Positions 58,312 through 64,000 of a stretch of DNA of 64,000 bases are shown one piece after another (positions within the stretch are counted from its first letter, which is position 1; every line of letters starts with the position of its first letter). The notes beneath the pieces were generated by a model. The model searched no databases, was not told where the DNA came from, and saw only the letters and a list, made by a program, of their open reading frames with translations. The stretch is taken from assembly GCA_001792895.1 (NCBI GenBank), contig MARA01000033.1:310001-374000 (forward strand), given 5' to 3'. The translations under genes and the position numbers were made by a program. The stretch comes from Lentinus brumalis. Lineage: Eukaryota; Basidiomycota; Agaricomycetes; Polyporales; Polyporaceae.

Positions 58312-60854
58312 ATGTTCTCTAGAGCAGCACCATCCACTCAACGCGCCCCCACACCTGCTTACGTTGGGAGCGCAACGCAGTGGGAATATGTGTCCGAGAG
58401 CAAGCTCACGTGAGTACCTACTATTGTCGACTCGTTCGCAGCGCTCAGACACCATACGTGCAGGCTAGAACAGATGCTATTGAGATATCACAGTCGCCAG
58501 AGGATACACTCGTTCCCTCGATTTGTCCGGTATCTTTTGTGCCAATGTCTCCACGAGCGCCCCGACGACGTCACCGTACAAGTCAAGCAAACAGAACGTG
58601 CCGTCCAGTTGTGCCTTGAAGTTGCCACGTCCATCGCCAACGGGGAAACCTTCCGGAAGGATATGATCCAATAGTACGTCCGGGGCCCGAGCTTTCTCTT
58701 TGATTGCTTTCAAGTTGCGCATTGCCTGACTGTCTTCTGCACAGTTGCGAGAGCAAAACCGCGCAGTCCTTCGTCGAACTCGTGAACCATGCGTTGCAAG
58801 CACTGCATACCATCTGCCCGCTCGATGAGCACGGCAAAATTCTTCTGCGCACACCGCGTCCGTTCTACCGCTCTATCATGGCAGTACGATTGGATCACGA
58901 GCAGCTCGACGTGTCGTTTGGACATTCAAACCCGGACCACTCTCCGGATGTTATGCTCGCCACATTATCCGATGTCTCCGATTCTTGTCTGGGACGGACA
59001 CCTCACGAAGATGATCGCGTGCTCCCGAGCAGTCTCGCATGGGCACACGTCAAGTTTGTCGGCGAGCTCAAGAGTGCGCCTGCGACGAATCCCGTGAGAC
59101 CGGGTAGGTACTGCATGGATGATCCGCTCGCCGAGTTCCAGCCATTCCTAGGCGGGCTGCTGGCGTATCCATCCCTAAGTGACAAGGTGCTCGCTCAAGT
59201 ATCTTCAGAACTTGGTACGTTCCTGAGAGCATGATGCCGCGGCACGTCTCTCATCCACGATTCCTCAGAGCCGACGCCGCCCCTAGCGTGCGTATCAGAT
59301 GATGCTGACTATATGCTGGAGCATGAGAACTCGCCTATCTGGCACCCGGATGCTCAGCTCGCTGTGTATGCTGCAGAGCGTTTCCGATGCCTCCCATGCG
59401 TCACCCATGATGTTGGAATGGCCATTCAAGGTGCGTCTTGACTGCTCTTCCCTAGCCGTCATTGTCCGAGCAACTCGGACCTCAGACGATGTCATCTGGT
59501 TATTCTGGCACGACCGCCAAGGGGTAATCCAGTCGACTGGCATAAGCTTCGTGCGAAATGCACCCCACTTCCTGCTCGTCCTCTTGGCGATGCAACGCTT
59601 CAATTCGGTTGACTGGGGCGTTCCGGAGGGCTTCCCAGAGCAAGCACCGACCAACGACCTAGTCCTACTTCCCGGCTCTTCCCCTGAGGACGGGATCCGG
59701 GTGAATTGGAGCGAAGTCCTTCATCGTTCGTCCGGTAGGCTTACCGGACGTTGCGCTCAAGTATTCCGCGGGACGCGCAAGACCTCGGGTGTGGTCGTCA
59801 AGATATCCCACCGCGACAAATCGCGGTTGACGGAGGACTATATCGTCAAGAGGGCCAGGGGTGAGGCTGAGGAGTCGATGAAGTTCCCTCTGAAACCCCA
59901 CCTTCCGGTCTGTCTCTTCAGCAGTGACCTTCGTCACGACTCTGCCTGGATCCGCGAGTTCCTCAATGGTTCCGCTGACGGCCTGTCCGCGTCACGGATC
60001 CCTCGTATCACGGTGTGGGAGACGTTGCTGCCGATCTACCAACTGCCTGCCGCCGACTTCGTTCGGTGCTGGCTAGAAGTCATACACGGTACGTCACACT
60101 CCGCACATCCTGCCCAGTGCCGATCGTGAACGCTACGCTTACACTTCCGTCAGCGCATCGAGTACTTTGGGAGAAGGGCATCCGCCATCTCAATCCCAGT
60201 CTCGCAAACACGATGGTACGGATGGTCGAGGGGAAGTCTCGCGGCGTGCTGAATGATTGGGAACTGGCGACCCTCTGTGGAGAATCACGACATGACGCAT
60301 CGGAGCTCACCGGCAACTGGCTCTTCATGGCCGTCGAACTCATGACCGACGAAGGCTTGAGCGGCGACGTGCCGCGGCTCTACCGATACGATCTGGAGGG
60401 ATACACGTGGATCCTCCTCTGGGTTTTCCTGCAGTACGACGAGGAGAATACGGTACACGAGACCGACCAGACCGGGCTGTGGAAGTCCTCTTCGCTAGAC
60501 CATGCCAGGAACGCGAAGGAAGACTTCCTGGTAGTGGCTCGCGGCTGTAAGCCGCAGGAGAAGTGGAAGGATCAGTGGGCGCTGGCCGAGCGAATGCGCA
60601 GAATCTTCGCGAAGATCAATATCACTGGCAGGATGATGCACGAAGTGGAAGCGTTATTCGGTCATACAGCGGTGGACCAGGAAGGCAACACCTCGGTAGA
60701 AGACGATGAAGAGTTGTCGGACGAGGACATGTACAACATGTTCTGGGAGGAGATTGACGGATATTATGGGTCTCTAGGTACCGCAGGCCTTCAGGAGCTT
60801 AGCGCTATACGGGAGTATTGTGGTCTTCCTCCAACTACGTCCTATAGGAAGTGA
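58312..60854 (+). CDS. FunK1-type fungal protein kinase, copy B, catalytic Asp replaced by Asn
   Basis: Exons 58312-58409, 58464-58673, 58745-59214, 59269-59430, 59486-60088 and 60154-60854 join in frame to 747 residues. FunK1 is a kinase family expanded in multicellular mushrooms. The N-terminal half has Q-P-F-L-G-G-L and a linker reading D-D-V-I-W-L-F-W-H-D-R-Q-G-V-I-Q-S. The kinase part keeps the ATP lysine (V-V-V-K-I-S-H-R-D-K-S-R) and N-D-W-E-L-A at the DFG position. In the catalytic loop the two other copies read H-L-D-P, but this one reads H-L-N-P-S-L-A-N: Asp to Asn at the proton-acceptor position. So the only open copy in the window is predicted to be inactive or a pseudokinase. It is divergent from DUF6535-E and convergent with FunK1-C. 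Confidence 0.85.
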
Positions 60855-61110
60855 TGTCGTATAGCCTTGTACTTGCCTCGATTTATCCGCTACGAGTGGA
60901 CGCCTTGCGCTTCACTGTCGTGATGATAACATGCCGGACGCCACATCCAGCAACTCCCGGACCGAGGTTTCCTCATCAGCTATGTACTTCGACGAATCCT
61001 TGGTTTATTGTCGCCGTGTACAATCCACATACTACTTGGTTGCTGCTACAGATCCCCGCCCTAGAGCGATGCACGGAATCGTGAAGGTTCACTACATCAT
61101 TGATTTGCGA

Positions 61111-63579
61111 CTAAGGAGATGGAAGATCAAGATATGTCCGTATAGTACTATGGAGCTGCTGGACGCCTTGAGGACCCAGAGACTGATAGTAGGCATCGAC
61201 TTCGGCCCAAAACATCGCGTAAATCGTCTCGTCCGACAGCTCTTCAACCTTGCCCACTTCCCTATCCCGGTAGATGTTCCCGAACATCCCACACAATCGT
61301 AACGCCAGCTCCCACTGACCCTGCCACCTCCCCAACGGTTGGTTCTCGTTTGATCGTGGCTGGCGGAGGAACTCTTCCTTGACAAGCCTGGCGTAGTTCA
61401 GTATGCGCGACTCCATGGCGCGAGTTAACTGGGTGGGTCGCGGCTTCCCGTCATCATCGATCTGGACGAATACCCATGGGAGGATTCACGTGAGCCCCTC
61501 CAGATCATGACGGTAGAGCCGCTCCACGCGACCTTGAAGAGCGTTGGAAGTCATGAGGTCGACGGCCATGAATACACGAGTGCCAATGGGCTCCAACTGT
61601 CCATGCGTGGATTCATTGGCACGAATAGTGGCCAGGTCCCAGTCGTTCAAGACACCGGGTCCGCGATACGTCCCGTCGACCCACCGCACCATCGCGTTCG
61701 CAAGACTGGGGTCGAGATGGCAGATACCATTCTGCCATAGCAGTCGATGCGCTGACACAGGCATGAGCGTAATGTTCATGACCAGAAGGTGCGAGACACC
61801 GTGACACACCATGGACAATCTCCAGCCAGCACCGAACGAAGTCGGAAGCACCGAAGTTGGGATCGGGCACGCGGAGGATCGGGGTCAACATCTCCCACAT
61901 TGTGAGACGGGGGATAAGCGATGCGGACACCTCGTTGCCGAGAAAGCCGCGGATCCAGCCGGTGTCGTGGGCAACGTCTTCAGCAAACGAGCAATGCGGA
62001 AGGTGCTTGCTCAGAGGGAACTTCGGCGAAATAAATCCCAACGCCCTTGCAACGATGTAGTCCTCGGTCAACCGCGCCTTGTCGCGATGGGATATCTTGA
62101 CAGCTTTGACGGCCTCTGGGCTAGTCCGTGGCCTCCCCTCGAAGAGTACGGTGGAGCGCCCGGAGAGTTGGAACGACCGATGAAGAGGTTTGCGCCAGTT
62201 CACCAGTAGATCTGCCGAGCCGGGAAGCGGAATGAGATCGTCTCCGGGAGTTGACTCCGGAAACCCCTTAGAAATACCCCAGTCAACCGAGTCGAAGCGT
62301 TGCATTGCGAGGAGTACGAGGAGGAAGTAGGGTGCATTGTGCACGAAGTTGATCCCCGTAGATTATATGACGCCTTGGCGGTCATACCAGAAGAGCCAGA
62401 GAAGATCGTCTGGAGCGCAATTTGATCATATCATGCGAGCGACTGTAAAGAAGTCAGAACGCACCTTCAATAAGAATCCCCACAGTATGCGTAACACATG
62501 GGAGGCTCCCCAGACGCTCCGCAGCATACACTGAAAGCTGAGCATCCGGGGCAAGGGATATGAGTCGTCACTCGCGAGCATCGTCTCGTGCGCATCCGAT
62601 ACGGTCTCAGAGGGCGGTATAGTCTCTGAGCAGTCGCAGCTGTGAGATATGCCGCTGTCACGAGCTAATAGGAACGTACTGAGGTCCAGTGCTGGTGCTT
62701 GGCCAAGTGTTTCCTCCTTTGCCTGCTGCAACAGACCGCCTAGGAACGGCTGGTACTCCTCGAGTTTATCGTCCACCTTATACTTCCTCGGAGCACGCGT
62801 AGTGATTGTCGCATGCGCCCTCTTCAACTTGGAGGCACATTTGACGTCCGCCCACTCGAAGCTGGTATCCACTGTCTCTGCCAAGCGTGGCTTCTTGCCT
62901 GAGTAGTGAGGCTCGACATCGCGCATCCTGGCGAAAATAACATCCGGGCAACGGCCAGAGCGTTTATACTCATAGCGTCCAACGATCTTCTTCGGGTCAT
63001 GCCGCATCGCTACGATTGCATGTTTCCCCGCAGCTGGTCGCCTTAGAAGAGGGGTTCCGTTTGCATCACGCGGACTGATATGACGAAGTTCCTCGAATGC
63101 ATCGTTCACGAGATTGACGTACGGTTTGTATCGCTGGTTCCCGTGCCTCGTCTTCTTGCAGCTACAAAGAGAAATCAGACAGCAGCCAATTCGAGAAACA
63201 GCTCAGTCCGTACTAGGCTTTGAGGTTATCCCGAAACCTTTTGCCGTTGGCGATGGACACAACGGCTTCGATACACGCCCGGAAGGCGAGGTCGACTGGG
63301 GCCTGGACATCGTCGCGGCACTCGAGAAGACATAGGGATAGCAAGTACTTGACAACTCCGAGGAAGGGATGAATTTTCTGCCGACTCAAATCTCGAATCA
63401 ACCAGGGTGCGACCGCGGCAGTCCGCCTGTACGGATGCATTCTGAGCATGCATATACGGAGCTTGGAATGAAACCCACGTGAGCTTGGCGTCAGGTGCAA
63501 ACTCCCATTGCATTGCGCTGCGATCGTAAACAGGCGTGGCAGCACGTTCATCGGGAGCTGTAGTAGCGAGGTCGGACAT
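61111..63579 (-). pseudogene. FunK1-type kinase, copy C, with two in-frame stops
   Basis: Full-length on the minus strand from M-S-D-L-A-T-T (63579; exon 1 to 63479, exon 2 63426-63214, exon 3 from 63161) to the stop at 61111. The introns match those of copy B. The ATP lysine (K-A-V-K-I-S-H-R-D-K), H-L-D-P-S-L-A-N and N-D-W-D-L-A are all intact, so catalysis would be possible. But a TAA at 62363-62365 replaces the Gln codon in G-V-I-Q-S, and a TGA at 61486-61488 replaces the Trp codon in E-G-L-T-W-I-L. Neither lies in an intron of the copy B model. It is a tail-to-tail partner of copy B, 256 bases apart. Confidence 0.85.
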
Positions 63580-64000
63580 TGAGGTAGTGGTTCGAATGCA
63601 AGACGATAATAGACGCCCTATTGCCCCTCTCCACCTGCGAAACTGTCATTCGTTCACCCCGAAGCTTGCTGCTAGCTCCTCGAAGCCCTCGGTATGGCGA
63701 CATCGGGAGGCTGTTTGATAGATCTGAGAGGCAATCGCATTCCAGCGGGAAGTAATAAGTAAGTACAGGGACTTCCTACACATCCAGCGGCGGTCGAGTT
63801 TCGTACTGTAGCTTATGCCTCCTCAAGCAGGTTTCGACACCCGTATCTTTGCATATGGCCTTTCTCGCGCGGTGCCTCCTCTCAAGCCCTACATCCAACT
63901 ACCTCCAGTCCAAACCAATCCGGTAGAAGCAAGTGAGGAGATAGAGTGAATAAACGCTGAAACGAACATGTCGTACTAGTACTACATCCTACAGGCAAGT
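63580..64000. other. Window end, nothing recognised
   Basis: 421 bases upstream of FunK1-C without any supported gene. Confidence 0.4.

Overview
The window looks like chromosomal DNA of an agaricomycete basidiomycete (mushroom or polypore type). Genes are split by many 50-60 base GT-AG introns. Lineage-typical families are present: DUF6535 membrane proteins, FunK1-type kinases, F-box proteins, GPI-type aspartic protease relatives and a CYP. No rRNA, tRNA, CRISPR array or intact transposon was recognised. All identifications come from reading the translation; no database search was run.

Layout. 1-2.8 kb: gene-poor, with a ~345 base degenerate tandem repeat and a TATA-led run of micro-exon-like segments. 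3.2-3.8 kb: a lone histone H2A without its normal N-terminal tail. 4.5-9.0 kb: a two-RRM, Q/P-rich RNA-binding protein. 10.0-11.7 kb: an F-box protein. 12.3-14.5 kb: DUF6535 copy A. 15.3-16.2 kb: a glutathione S-transferase, its 3' end duplicated just downstream. 16.8-18.2 kb: mitochondrial ketol-acid reductoisomerase (ILV5). 18.8-20.8 kb (minus): a pepsin-like protein with both catalytic motifs lost. 22.0-24.2 kb (minus): DUF6535 copy B. 25.5-26.7 kb (minus): signal peptidase subunit SPC2. 27.2-34.3 kb: a tandem array of ERG2 (sterol C-8 isomerase) copies, two intact, one with a single frameshift, one pseudogene and one exon relic, interleaved with a small unknown gene and its relic. 34.5-41.4 kb: DUF6535 copies C and D on either side of an AIM9-like phosphotransferase. 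41.6-42.9 kb: a FunK1 kinase relic. 43.2-45.6 kb (minus): a 14-exon cytochrome P450. 46.2-47.5 kb (minus): homoserine dehydrogenase. 48.3-52.7 kb (minus): a WD40 protein with an N-terminal membrane module resembling DUF6535. 53.2-55.0 kb: a GRIP-domain golgin. 55.5-57.7 kb (minus): DUF6535 copy E. 58.3-63.6 kb: two convergent FunK1 genes, one open but lacking the catalytic Asp, the other broken.

Conserved single-copy metabolic and secretory genes (ILV5, homoserine dehydrogenase, SPC2, golgin) are interleaved with fast-duplicating families. The strongest unexplained signals are these: the five DUF6535 genes share one exon plan and a common promoter word (CTTCGCACGACACAG, about 100-150 bases before the ATG); a WD40 protein carries a similar membrane module; FunK1 genes sit beside two of the DUF6535 copies; and ERG2 has been amplified along with its upstream region. 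Three clear single-base frameshifts (a fourth is possible) are all a C or G run one base short, so part of the apparent decay may be a sequencing artefact.
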